This document shows positions 26,041 to 32,370 of a stretch of DNA of 32,370 bases, piece after piece. The notes under the pieces are model-generated. The model did no database searches, was not told the DNA's origin, and saw only the letters and a list, made by a program, of their open reading frames with translations. Source of the stretch: Chitinophagaceae bacterium (GTDB taxonomy: Bacteria > Bacteroidota > Bacteroidia > Chitinophagales > Chitinophagaceae); the NCBI GenBank assembly GCA_947447485.1, contig CANFJP010000006.1, positions 1-32,370 of the forward strand. Direction: 5' to 3'. The position numbers and the translations under genes were made by a program. The first letter of the stretch is position 1. Each line of letters starts with the position of its first letter.

Positions 26041-27177
26041 TTATTTTTGATCCATATCATACATCAAAGTAAAGCGCATGGTGTTTGAAAGCGGATTGCG
26101 ATTGATGCCTGCACCAGAAGGAAGTAAATAAGAGAAATTTAATCCAAACATATTATACTTTAATCCTGCACCTAGTGTCAAATATCTACGATCACCCTTT
26201 AATTTATTTTCATAAAAATAACCTGCTCTGAAAGCAAATTGATTTTTATACCAATATTCTGCGCCAGTAGAAACAGTGATTTCTTTTAAATCATCTCCAT
26301 CTGTTAATGAAGAGAACCAGCTTGCTACAACTCCTTGAGTTCTATAGTTATTTAATGCTGCAGCAGCCGTATCAGTAGGCGGCGTTGGCACTAATAATTT
26401 ATTTAAATCCATTGCAAAAGTAATCTTGTTGTCTGCATCAAATACTTTGTTGTAAACAGCTCCTACGCCCAAATTTGCAGGGATATAATCTTTTTGAGAA
26501 GCATCGCTGGTATAAGAGATTTTAGAACCTAAGTTGCTTAAGGTTGCGCCAAAATCAATTCCATTACCATCTGCTTTGGTGTTTTTATAGAAGAAATGAA
26601 CGTCTCCAGCTACAGAAGTTGCTTTTTTATAACTAACGCCATTTACGGTACCACCAGCCAAATCAGAACTGATATAACGAAGTGCTACACCTAATCCCAT
26701 TTTGCTAGATAATTTTCTTGAGTACCCAGCATCCAAAGCATATTCACGAGGACGAAATTGATTTAATGGAGATCCTGAGTTATCTGTAAACTGAATATTT
26801 CCTAAACTAAAATATCTCAACCCAGCATGAATTGCTTGGTTTTCATCTAGTTTATAATATCCAGCAAGATTTAATAAATACACATCGTTTAGTTTTAAAT
26901 CGCTCAACCAGGGAGTATATGAAGCGGCAAAGCTCATGCTGTTCGTTGCGAATGGAATTTTACCTGCATTCCAAAATCCTGCATAAGCATCAGCAGAAGT
27001 TGCAATGCCTGCGTCACCCATACCTGCACTTCTAGCATCAGGAGAAATGCGTAAAAAAGGAACTGCCGTAGTAACGACATTGATGTTGCTAGATGAAGCG
27101 GTTTGTGCATTGGCAATGGTAATAGAACCACCCAATAACATAAATAGAGTTGTAATTTTTAGAGTTGCTTTTTTCAT
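26041..27177 (-). CDS. porV: Type IX secretion outer-membrane protein PorV (LptO)
   Basis: PorV is a FadL-like beta-barrel that, with the protease PorU, handles T9SS cargo: it carries substrates from the translocon to the attachment complex. The 378-residue protein has a signal peptide (about 1-25, to ANAQ), the family's N-terminal phrase PFLRISPDARSAGMGDAGIA and the start of the barrel, NAGKIPFATNSMSFAASYTPW. The C-terminal strand ends MRFTLMYDMDQK. In Flavobacterium the porU, porV and gldJ genes are neighbours; here porV and gldJ are divergent and no porU gene lies between them. The gene has a TTG-N19-TAATTTTA promoter and its own terminator. Confidence 0.93.
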   Translation of the reverse strand: MKKATLKITTLFMLLGGSITIANAQTASSSNINVVTTAVPFLRISPDARSAGMGDAGIATSADAYAGFWNAGKIPFATNSMSFAASYTPWLSDLKLNDVYLLNLAGYYKLDENQAIHAGLRYFSLGNIQFTDNSGSPLNQFRPREYALDAGYSRKLSSKMGLGVALRYISSDLAGGTVNGVSYKKATSVAGDVHFFYKNTKADGNGIDFGATLSNLGSKISYTSDASQKDYIPANLGVGAVYNKVFDADNKITFAMDLNKLLVPTPPTDTAAAALNNYRTQGVVASWFSSLTDGDDLKEITVSTGAEYWYKNQFAFRAGYFYENKLKGDRRYLTLGAGLKYNMFGLNFSYLLPSGAGINRNPLSNTMRFTLMYDMDQK

Positions 27178-27243
27178 GCGTTTATTTCTTGGTTAAGTAG
27201 ATTTTACTCTATAAGCGTTTGATTGTTGTTTATGAATGAGTTG

Positions 27244-27273
27244 TAAAATTAAATGAATTTAATCAATACTCAA
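27244..27273 (-). promoter_or_regulatory. Promoter of porV
   Basis: On the minus strand, TTG (27273-27271), a 19-bp spacer and TAATTTTA (27251-27244) match the -33/-7 pattern with one mismatch. The leader would be about 60 nt. Confidence 0.6.
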
Positions 27274-27540
27274 TGATTTTGTAATTTCTTGTTAAAATAT
27301 TAAAAAAAAACATCATTTATTTAAGTCTAAACCATCATTTTATAGACAAAAAAGGAAATGTTATTTACCCCGTTAAAACGCTAGAATGCAGCAAAATATT
27401 GCCTTACAAAGAGATACGATTTTACTTTTCTTTACAAATGGTAAATAACTAGCCAATTCTCCAATTTTATTAAAAAAATTACTTTATTACTTTTTTTATA
27501 ACAAAACCCTAAAATTGCTTTTCCTTAAGTGAAAGTTATT
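27274..27540. other. porV-gldJ divergent intergenic region
   Basis: The 443 bp between the two genes (27178-27620) contains no gene I can support. It is AT-rich and has the porV promoter at its left end and the gldJ promoter near 27541. Between them is a perfect inverted repeat, GTTATTTACC (27360-27369)/GGTAAATAAC (27440-27449), arms 70 bp apart. It could bind a regulator or fold as RNA; neither is shown. Confidence 0.5.
27360..27449. repeat. 10-bp inverted repeat between porV and gldJ
   Basis: The arms GTTATTTACC and GGTAAATAAC are exact reverse complements separated by 70 bp. They are in the middle of the divergent promoter region. Confidence 0.7.
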
Positions 27541-27548
27541 TATATTCG
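27541..27548 (+). promoter_or_regulatory. Candidate -7 box (TATATTCG) of gldJ
   Basis: One mismatch from TAnnTTTG. A TTG at 27515-27517 lies 23 bp upstream, longer than the 19 bp seen at porV and the EnvC-like gene. The predicted leader is about 65-70 nt. Confidence 0.4.
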
Positions 27549-27620
27549 CGTTTATTGTAACCTAATAGATTACAGTACTATATAAACCTTTTAGTCAAAC
27601 AATTTGCAAAACGAATACAC

Positions 27621-29186
27621 ATGCAAAAATTACTCTCTGGCAAAAACATTTTAATTGTAGTAGCCGCCGCATTAACCCTTAGCTCTTGTAACAAAGGTGG
27701 ATCTGGAGGAAAGAAAGCCAAGTCTAGTGTAACAGGGTGGAATTATGATGATAAGAATATGGGTAATTTCCATGTCACGAAGATGAAGTATCCTAAAGCT
27801 GGGCCTGGTCTTGTATTTATACAAGGCGGATCATTTGTAATGGGATCTAAAGAAGAAGATGTAATGGGCGATTGGAATAACATTCCACGCAAGGTTACTG
27901 TTCCTTCTTTCTTTATTGACGAAACAGAAGTTGCCAACGTTCATTATAGAGAGTATCTATATTGGCTTGAAAATACTTTTAGCGGAGATACTGCTATCAT
28001 GAATAAATGCCTACCAGACACATTGGTTTGGAGAGAAGAATTGGCTTATAATGAGCCTTACGTTGAATACTATTTTAGGTACCCTTCTTATAACTACTAC
28101 CCAGTAGTAGGTGTAAGCTGGCAACAAGCGCACGATTTCTGTATTTGGAGAACAGATCGCGTAAATGAACTTAATTTATTGAAAAAGGGTTATTTGAAAA
28201 AAGATGCTCCAAAAAAAGAAATGAAAGGTTCTGGATCTAGCGGATCTTTTAATACTGAAACTTACTTAATGAATCCGGATCTTATTCAAAACAGGAATAA
28301 GCCTAGAAAATCAGATTTAAAAGACATCAACAATAAGCCAAGAGGAGTTGTAAGAATTGAAGATGGCATCATGAATATGAGTTATCGTCTTCCTACGGAA
28401 GCAGAATGGGAATATGCAGCTTATGGCTTGCTTAATCAAAATCCTGCTCCTCGTACAAAAGAGACTAAAAGTGGAGAAGAACTTCGTTCTAATCAACAAA
28501 TTTATAGCTGGAGTAAAAATCCTAGCGGATTGAGAGACAATCGTCATGGTACATTCCAAGGAAAATTCTTAGCTAACTTTAAGCGTGGAAGTGGCGATAA
28601 TATGGGCGTTGCGGGCGGCTTGAATGATCGTGCAGCTATTCCTGGAAATATCACGGCTTTTTATCCAAATGCTTTTGGTCTTTACAACATGTCGGGTAAC
28701 GTAAGTGAGTGGGTTGCGGATGTATACAGAGCATTAACTCCTACAGACGGACAAGACTTCAATTATTTCAGAGGAAATAAATTTCAAAAATATTACAAGA
28801 ACAGCAGTGGAGAATACGAAAGAGATAGTATGGGTCATTTAAAGAAAGTAGATATCTCTGATGAAGAAGTTAAGAATAGAACAAACTATCAACGCAATAA
28901 TGTAATTAATTATCTTGATGGCGATTCAATCAGTGGAGCAGTGTATGCTTATGGTGAATCAACCCTAATCAATGATAAATCAAGAGTAGTAAAAGGTGGA
29001 AGCTGGAATGACAGAGCTTATTGGTTGTCTCCTGGATCACGTCGTTTTTTACAAGAAGATCAATCTACTAGTACAATTGGATTCCGTTGTGCTCAAACTT
29101 ACCTTGGTGCACCAGAAGGCCCTGGATTTAAAGAAGGAAATATCTTCGCAAAAGCTAGGCCTAGCAAAGGAAGAAAAAAGAAATAA
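27621..29186 (+). CDS. gldJ: Gliding motility / type IX secretion lipoprotein GldJ
   Basis: GldJ is an outer-membrane lipoprotein needed for gliding and stability of the T9SS ring in Flavobacterium. The 521-residue protein has a lipobox ending in Cys23 (LTLSSC). It then has a sulfatase-modifying-factor/FGE-like fold from about residue 60 on: GLVFIQGGSFVMGS, DETEVANVHYREYLYWL, PVVGVSWQQAHDFCIWRTDR, RLPTEAEWEYAAYG, MSGNVSEWVADV (about 354-365) and SRVVKGGSWNDRAYWLSPG. The TGWNYDD start and DVMGDWNNIPR segment favour GldJ over the related GldK. It is also adjacent to porV and not within a gldKLMN cluster. No FGE catalytic role is implied. It has a strong terminator, then murF. Confidence 0.9.
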   Translation: MQKLLSGKNILIVVAAALTLSSCNKGGSGGKKAKSSVTGWNYDDKNMGNFHVTKMKYPKAGPGLVFIQGGSFVMGSKEEDVMGDWNNIPRKVTVPSFFIDETEVANVHYREYLYWLENTFSGDTAIMNKCLPDTLVWREELAYNEPYVEYYFRYPSYNYYPVVGVSWQQAHDFCIWRTDRVNELNLLKKGYLKKDAPKKEMKGSGSSGSFNTETYLMNPDLIQNRNKPRKSDLKDINNKPRGVVRIEDGIMNMSYRLPTEAEWEYAAYGLLNQNPAPRTKETKSGEELRSNQQIYSWSKNPSGLRDNRHGTFQGKFLANFKRGSGDNMGVAGGLNDRAAIPGNITAFYPNAFGLYNMSGNVSEWVADVYRALTPTDGQDFNYFRGNKFQKYYKNSSGEYERDSMGHLKKVDISDEEVKNRTNYQRNNVINYLDGDSISGAVYAYGESTLINDKSRVVKGGSWNDRAYWLSPGSRRFLQEDQSTSTIGFRCAQTYLGAPEGPGFKEGNIFAKARPSKGRKKK

Positions 29187-29202
29187 TTCATACGATATAA
29201 AT

Positions 29203-29233
29203 AAAAAAGCCTCCAATTACTGGAGGCTTTTTT
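29203..29233 (+). terminator. Rho-independent terminator of gldJ
   Basis: The perfect stem AAAAAAGCCTCCA/TGGAGGC plus six T residues has a 5-nt ATTAC loop. It lies about 16 nt past the gldJ stop codon. Confidence 0.92.
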
Positions 29234-29291
29234 ATGGAATTTAATTAGACTGCCGTTCACAAAAAGATTCAATTTAAAATCGAATAGGTGT

Positions 29292-29299
29292 TAATTTTG
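29292..29299 (+). promoter_or_regulatory. -7 box (TAATTTTG) abutting the murF start
   Basis: Exact TAnnTTTG match, five bases (TTGCC) before the ATG at 29305. This is the third such close spacing in the window and suggests a leaderless mRNA. Confidence 0.6.
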
Positions 29300-29304
29300 T
29301 TGCC

Positions 29305-30585
29305 ATGGATATAAATCAATTATATACAATTTATACGCTTCATCCCTCTGTTCAAACAGATACAAGAAAACTACAAGCCGGCGATTTGTTCTTTGCCCTA
29401 AAAGGACCAAGCTTTAACGGAAATGAATATTCGAAGAAAGCATTAGAAATGGGGGCATCCTATTGTATAGTTGATGAAGAGATTGGTGTGCACAATGATA
29501 AAACTATATTGGTTCCCGATGCATTAGATGCCTTGCAACAACTTGCCAAAAAACATCGAGAACAATTTACCATCCCTTTTATTGCTGTAACAGGCAGCAA
29601 TGGAAAAACGACTACAAAAGAATTGATTCATTCGGTTTTGTCCACTACCTATAAAACTTATACGACGGAAGGGAATCTCAATAATCATATTGGCGTACCA
29701 CTGACCATTTTAAAAATAAAACGAGATGCTGAAATAGTCATCATTGAAATGGGCGCCAATCATCAAAAAGAAATTGCTTCTTATTGTGAATACACAATGC
29801 CTTCTCATGGGCTTATTACCAATTGCGGCAAGGCTCACTTAGAAGGATTCGGCGGAGAAGAAGGTGTAAAGAAAGGGAAAGGTGAATTGTTTAATTATTT
29901 GAGAGAACACCATGGTACTGCATTTGTATATTGGGATTACGATTATCTAAGGAATATGTCAGTAGGCATCAATCAAATAAAATACGGCACCAATCCAGCA
30001 GAAGTCGACATTGCGGGGGAAGTAGAAAATGACAGCGAACTACTTGAAGTAAAGATTACAAAAGGAACAGGTATACAAACTATTCAAACAAATTTAGTAG
30101 GCGGGTACAATCTTCATAATGTATTGGCGGCAGTTTGTATTGGAAAAACATTCAAGGTTTCAGAAGAAAATATAAAAACGGCATTGGAAGAGTATCTTCC
30201 TTCCAATAGTCGATCTCAATTAATTCATGTTAATAATAATAGCATTATTCTAGATGCATACAATGCCAATCCTAGCAGCATGAAAGTTGCTATTGAGAAT
30301 TTTGCAAACATGCCTGGAAAAGACAAGGTATTGATGTTGGGAGGGATGATGGAACTAGGAAATGACACGACATTGGAACATGCGAATCTTATTAAATTAA
30401 TTGATCAATATAATTGGCTATACGTAGTACTAGTGGGCGATTATTTTAAAGATATTGCGAATAAGTATGTGCATTTCAATACCTCTTCAGAAGCCAACCA
30501 TTGGTTTAAAAAGGCATCATTAAACAATGTGCAAGTACTAATCAAAGGATCCAGAAGCTTTCAAATGGAGAAGGTATTGGATTGA
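29305..30585 (+). CDS. murF: UDP-N-acetylmuramoyl-tripeptide--D-alanyl-D-alanine ligase (MurF)
   Basis: MurF adds D-Ala-D-Ala to UDP-MurNAc-tripeptide, the last cytoplasmic peptide step of peptidoglycan synthesis. The 426-residue Mur ligase has the N-terminal MurF domain (SVQTDTRKLQAGDLFFALKG), the ATP loop VTGSNGKTTTKE (95-106, K101), EMGANHQKEIA, and a C-terminal LDAYNANPSSMKVAIENFA segment. In this phylum murF commonly follows gldJ. Here a terminator separates them and murF has its own -7 box, so it is probably transcribed alone. Confidence 0.95.
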   Translation: MDINQLYTIYTLHPSVQTDTRKLQAGDLFFALKGPSFNGNEYSKKALEMGASYCIVDEEIGVHNDKTILVPDALDALQQLAKKHREQFTIPFIAVTGSNGKTTTKELIHSVLSTTYKTYTTEGNLNNHIGVPLTILKIKRDAEIVIIEMGANHQKEIASYCEYTMPSHGLITNCGKAHLEGFGGEEGVKKGKGELFNYLREHHGTAFVYWDYDYLRNMSVGINQIKYGTNPAEVDIAGEVENDSELLEVKITKGTGIQTIQTNLVGGYNLHNVLAAVCIGKTFKVSEENIKTALEEYLPSNSRSQLIHVNNNSIILDAYNANPSSMKVAIENFANMPGKDKVLMLGGMMELGNDTTLEHANLIKLIDQYNWLYVVLVGDYFKDIANKYVHFNTSSEANHWFKKASLNNVQVLIKGSRSFQMEKVLD

Positions 30586-30610
30586 TTTTTTAAATACCCA
30601 CATTAGCCCG

Positions 30611-30618
30611 TACATTTG
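30611..30618 (+). promoter_or_regulatory. -7 box (TACATTTG) of the tRNA-Ser gene
   Basis: Exact TAnnTTTG match 18 nt upstream of the mature 5' end of the tRNA, leaving a short 5' leader for RNase P to remove. Confidence 0.65.
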
Positions 30619-30636
30619 TGTCCCTAAAAACAACAG

Positions 30637-30723
30637 GGAGAGTTGTCCGAGTGGCTGAAGGAGCACGCTTGGAAAGCGTGTATATGGGAAACTGTATCGA
30701 GGGTTCGAATCCCTCTCTCTCCG
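30637..30723 (+). tRNA. tRNA-Ser(GGA)
   Basis: An 87-nt class II tRNA with the long variable arm expected of serine. The acceptor strand GGAGAG pairs with CTCTCC near the 3' end (the seventh pair is T-T). The anticodon stem CACGC/GCGTG encloses the loop TTGGAAA, giving anticodon GGA, which reads UCC/UCU. The T arm is GAGGG-TTCGAAT-CCCTC and the discriminator is G. No CCA is encoded (CTG follows). It has its own -7 box and terminator. Confidence 0.97.
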
Positions 30724-30741
30724 CTGAATAAATCAAATCAG

Positions 30742-30764
30742 GTTCCGCAATAGCGGAACTTTTT
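30742..30764 (+). terminator. Rho-independent terminator of tRNA-Ser
   Basis: The stem GTTCCGC (30742-30748)/GCGGAAC (30753-30759) with an AATA loop is followed by five T residues. Confidence 0.85.
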
Positions 30765-30864
30765 GTTTTCCGTAAAGACCAAAAAGCTTGCTTTGAGGGA
30801 ATTGAAGGAAAATAAAGAGCGACTGATTTGATTTTGACTTCCGGATAATCGGGGATCATGAAAT

Positions 30865-30883
30865 AATCCCTCACTCTCCGCCA
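30865..30883 (+). repeat. Partial copy of the tRNA-Ser 3' end (candidate attachment-site scar)
   Basis: AATCCCTCACTCTCCGC (30865-30881) matches 16 of 17 bases of the tRNA 3' end AATCCCTCTCTCTCCGC (30708-30724). It is then followed by CA, so that GCCA is present, whereas the intact tRNA continues with CTGA. The copies are 157 bp apart in direct orientation. Duplication of a tRNA 3' end is what tRNA-targeting integrases leave. A decayed second tRNA gene is the alternative. Confidence 0.5.
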
Positions 30884-30924
30884 AGCTTTTGTAAACCCAC
30901 GATTTCTTAGGTTTTTTTATACGT

Positions 30925-30954
30925 CCAAGCCCACTGTTTAAACGGTGGGCTTGG
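30925..30954. repeat. Strong 10-bp inverted repeat (hairpin)
   Basis: CCAAGCCCAC (30925-30934) and GTGGGCTTGG (30945-30954) are exact reverse complements around a centre that is itself nearly palindromic (TGTTTAAACG). No T-run follows on either strand, so it is not an ordinary intrinsic terminator. Confidence 0.7.
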
Positions 30955-30994
30955 GGGCCTTGAAATTTAAGAAAAAAAGCCTTCAATAATAATA

Positions 30995-31012
30995 AAAGAT
31001 AAAACTATCTTT
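30995..31012. promoter_or_regulatory. Inverted repeat, candidate Rrf2 operator
   Basis: AAAGATA-AAAC-TATCTTT, with exact 7-bp arms and a 4-bp spacer, lies 16 bp upstream of the -7 box at 31029. It occupies the -33 region, where a bound dimer would block RNA polymerase. It precedes a gene for a DNA-binding Rrf2 regulator; autoregulation is inferred. Confidence 0.5.
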
Positions 31013-31028
31013 AATTTAAAATATTTTA

Positions 31029-31036
31029 TATATTTG
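31029..31036 (+). promoter_or_regulatory. -7 box (TATATTTG) of the rrf2 gene
   Basis: Exact TAnnTTTG match, 20 nt before the ATG at 31057. Confidence 0.6.
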
Positions 31037-31056
31037 CTAATCTAAATCATTCTTTT

Positions 31057-31491
31057 ATGTTTTCTAAGTCATGTGAATATGCTATCAAAGCAATGATTTT
31101 TGTTGCTCAAAAATCTAAAGATGACAATCGCGTAGGAATCAAAGCGATTGCAAAAGGAACAGATGCTCCAGAGCATTTTATGGCTAAGATTATGCAGGAT
31201 TTAAGCCGAAGAAAGTTGATTCACTCAGTAAAGGGGCCTAATGGAGGGTTTTATATGGATAAGGCTGATTTGAAGACTTCCATTGCCAGTATTGTTAAGG
31301 CAATTGATGGAGATGTTATTTATACAGATTGTGTCTTAGGATTAAAAGTGTGTTCTGAAAAAAATCCATGTCCTGTGCATTTTGAATTCAAGGAGATTAA
31401 AAAGAACTTGATAAAAATGATCGAAAATAATACCATCGCTGATTTTAATGATAAGTTAGATTCAGGCAAGTTCTTCCTTAAGAATAAATAA
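31057..31491 (+). CDS. Rrf2-family transcriptional regulator with Cys3His cluster motif
   Basis: Rrf2 proteins are winged-helix regulators, many with a [2Fe-2S] or [4Fe-4S] cluster sensing iron-sulfur status, redox or NO. The 144-residue protein has the N-terminal helices SKSCEYAIKAMIFVA, the recognition region MAKIMQDLSRRKLIHSVKG and wing GPNGGFYM. The cluster loop holds C92, C99 and C105 with H108, a C-X6-C-X5-C-X2-H pattern close to IscR, whose ligands are three Cys and one His. It is followed by a CcoI-type copper ATPase gene 82 nt downstream, so it may control cbb3 oxidase assembly. An inverted repeat overlaps its promoter. The precise signal cannot be decided from sequence. Confidence 0.9.
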   Translation: MFSKSCEYAIKAMIFVAQKSKDDNRVGIKAIAKGTDAPEHFMAKIMQDLSRRKLIHSVKGPNGGFYMDKADLKTSIASIVKAIDGDVIYTDCVLGLKVCSEKNPCPVHFEFKEIKKNLIKMIENNTIADFNDKLDSGKFFLKNK

Positions 31492-31573
31492 AAAATTTAT
31501 CAAATTAGAAGATATTAAGGTATTAATATAAATATTTAATTAGCATTAAAAACTTTTAACTGATTGGGTTGTT

Positions 31574-32370
31574 ATGAAAACCAAGCGAAACTGTTATCAT
31601 TGCGGCGATATTTGCACAGAATCAATTTCATCTGAGGAAAAGTTTTTCTGTTGCAACGGCTGTAAGCAAGTGTTTCTTTTATTGAGCGAAAACAATCTTT
31701 GTAACTATTACCAACTCGATACTACTCCCAGCATAAAAGCAAGAGGAAAGTTTGTTGGAGAGCGATTTGCCTATCTCGATGATGAAAGTGTAATAGCTAA
31801 ATTATCATTATTCAATAGTGATAAACTGATAAACATTCGATTTTCCCTCCCACAAATACATTGCTCATCTTGCATTTTCCTACTAGAAAAATTACATCAA
31901 ATAGAACCTGGGATAATTCAGTCGCGTGTCAATTTTCAACAGAAAGATGTTTTCATTTCATTTAACCCAGCGGAAATTAGTTTAAGAAAAGTGGTCGAAC
32001 TACTCACTTTTATTGGATATGAGCCATCCATCATGTTGCAAGACACTATTCGTAATAAATCTAAAAAAGTCAACAGAAAACAAGTCATTCAAATTGGAGT
32101 AGCAGGATTTTGCTTTAGCAACATTATGATGCTGAGTTTCCCTGAATATTTTTCAGGAGGAAATTTAGATCAGGCAGCATTGCAAAAAACTTTTAGCTGG
32201 ATGATATTGACTCTTTCTTTGCCGGTATTGTTTTACAGTGCTTCAACAATCTTTTCTAGCGCATTCAAAGGGCTTAGGCAAAAAGACCTCAATATTGATG
32301 TACCAATTGCTTTGGCCATTTTGATAACCTTTTTAAGAAGCTACTATGAAATAATCATAGGCGCTGGACC
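31574..32370 (+). CDS. Heavy-metal (copper) translocating P1B-type ATPase, CcoI/FixI-like, 3' truncated by window
   Basis: An open frame from the ATG at 31574 runs off the window (265 codons). CcoI moves copper for assembly of the CuB site of cbb3-type cytochrome oxidase. The N-terminus has a cysteine-rich metal-binding region, CYHCGDIC (C7, C10, C14) and CCNGC (26-30), characteristic of this Bacteroidota CcoI type. An HMA-like domain follows, with CSSC at 97-100. Membrane helices follow from about residue 183 (IQIGVAGFCFSNIMML) and 220 (MILTLSLPVLFY), ending in LNIDVPIALAILITF. The CPC, DKTGT and other P-type motifs would be beyond the window. It follows the Rrf2 gene and probably begins a cco cluster. 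Confidence 0.88.
   Translation, partial: MKTKRNCYHCGDICTESISSEEKFFCCNGCKQVFLLLSENNLCNYYQLDTTPSIKARGKFVGERFAYLDDESVIAKLSLFNSDKLINIRFSLPQIHCSSCIFLLEKLHQIEPGIIQSRVNFQQKDVFISFNPAEISLRKVVELLTFIGYEPSIMLQDTIRNKSKKVNRKQVIQIGVAGFCFSNIMMLSFPEYFSGGNLDQAALQKTFSWMILTLSLPVLFYSASTIFSSAFKGLRQKDLNIDVPIALAILITFLRSYYEIIIGAG

Larger units (their letters stand above)
30724..31056. other. Intergenic region between tRNA-Ser and rrf2 gene
   Basis: These 333 bp hold no gene I can support. Contents are the tRNA terminator, a partial second copy of the tRNA-Ser 3' end (30865-30883), a strong 10-bp hairpin (30925-30954), and the rrf2 promoter with an inverted repeat (30995-31036). The region between the two tRNA 3' ends could be the remains of an integrated element. 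Confidence 0.6.

Noticed and set aside
27621..29186. Functional formylglycine-generating enzyme
   Set aside because: The FGE-like fold is shared with GldJ/GldK lipoproteins; the lipobox, GldJ-specific segments and porV neighbour favour the gliding role.
30590..30874. Minus-strand open frame with the phrase [10 protein letters not shown]
   Set aside because: It is the antisense translation of the tRNA-Ser gene; EGFEPS-type phrases are a known artefact of tRNA-Ser loci.
30738..30986. Minus-strand open frame of 82 codons downstream of the tRNA
   Set aside because: It covers the tRNA terminator, the tRNA 3'-end copy and the 30925 hairpin, and shows no family similarity or promoter.
1..32370. 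CRISPR array, transposase, integrase, toxin-antitoxin or phage defence genes
   Set aside because: No regularly spaced repeats and no recognisable proteins of these kinds were seen on reading the window.

Overview
The window is a low-GC chromosomal segment from a member of the Bacteroidota, most likely of the Chitinophagaceae or a close relative. Three things point there. It carries type IX secretion / gliding genes (a PorP/SprF-like protein, PorV, GldJ), along with DUF1573 and DUF4292 proteins and a fused E1 alpha/beta dehydrogenase. Promoters resemble the Bacteroides -33 TTG / -7 TAnnTTTG type. The tRNA gene has no encoded CCA. The taxon is inferred from gene content; no rRNA or other decisive marker is present.

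Layout. 1-1432: 3' part of a fused two-domain dipeptide/oligopeptide ABC ATPase. 1433-1694: a long leader with several possible hairpins, then queA (tRNA queuosine synthesis) and its terminator. 2820-4870: an Ldh-type malate/lactate dehydrogenase (minus) divergent from a YebC/TACO1 protein (plus). 4891-7272: fused 2-oxoacid dehydrogenase E1 (minus), divergent from two tandem exported DUF1573 proteins. 8552-11929: class I aminotransferase and a DPP IV-type peptidase meeting tail to tail with abutting stop codons. 12030-13154: an S4 RNA-binding protein and trmD. 13162-13833: an isolated TylF-like methyltransferase. 13970-16811: adenine deaminase, a small lipoprotein and uracil phosphoribosyltransferase (nucleobase salvage). 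16988-19569: PorP/SprF-like protein, an EI24 membrane protein and an RsmI-like methyltransferase. 19676-21506: psuK-psuG pseudouridine degradation pair. 21663-22784: bshA (bacillithiol). 22793-25961 (minus): ispF, dut, a DUF4292 lipoprotein and an EnvC-like M23 protein. 26041-29186: porV and gldJ, divergent across a 443-bp regulatory region. 29305-30723: murF and tRNA-Ser(GGA). 31057-end: an Rrf2 regulator with an IscR-like Cys3His ligand pattern, then the start of a CcoI-type copper P-type ATPase, probably the head of a cbb3 oxidase assembly cluster.

Most of the window is housekeeping and envelope biology. I found no CRISPR array, transposase, defence system or phage genes, and no clear previously undescribed system. 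The most interesting signals are in the non-coding DNA: a structured leader before queA; three genes whose -7 box lies only 4-5 nt before the ATG (candidate leaderless mRNAs); a perfect inverted repeat over the rrf2 promoter; a 10-bp inverted repeat between porV and gldJ; and a second copy of the tRNA-Ser 3' end 157 bp downstream of the tRNA, which looks like an integration scar.
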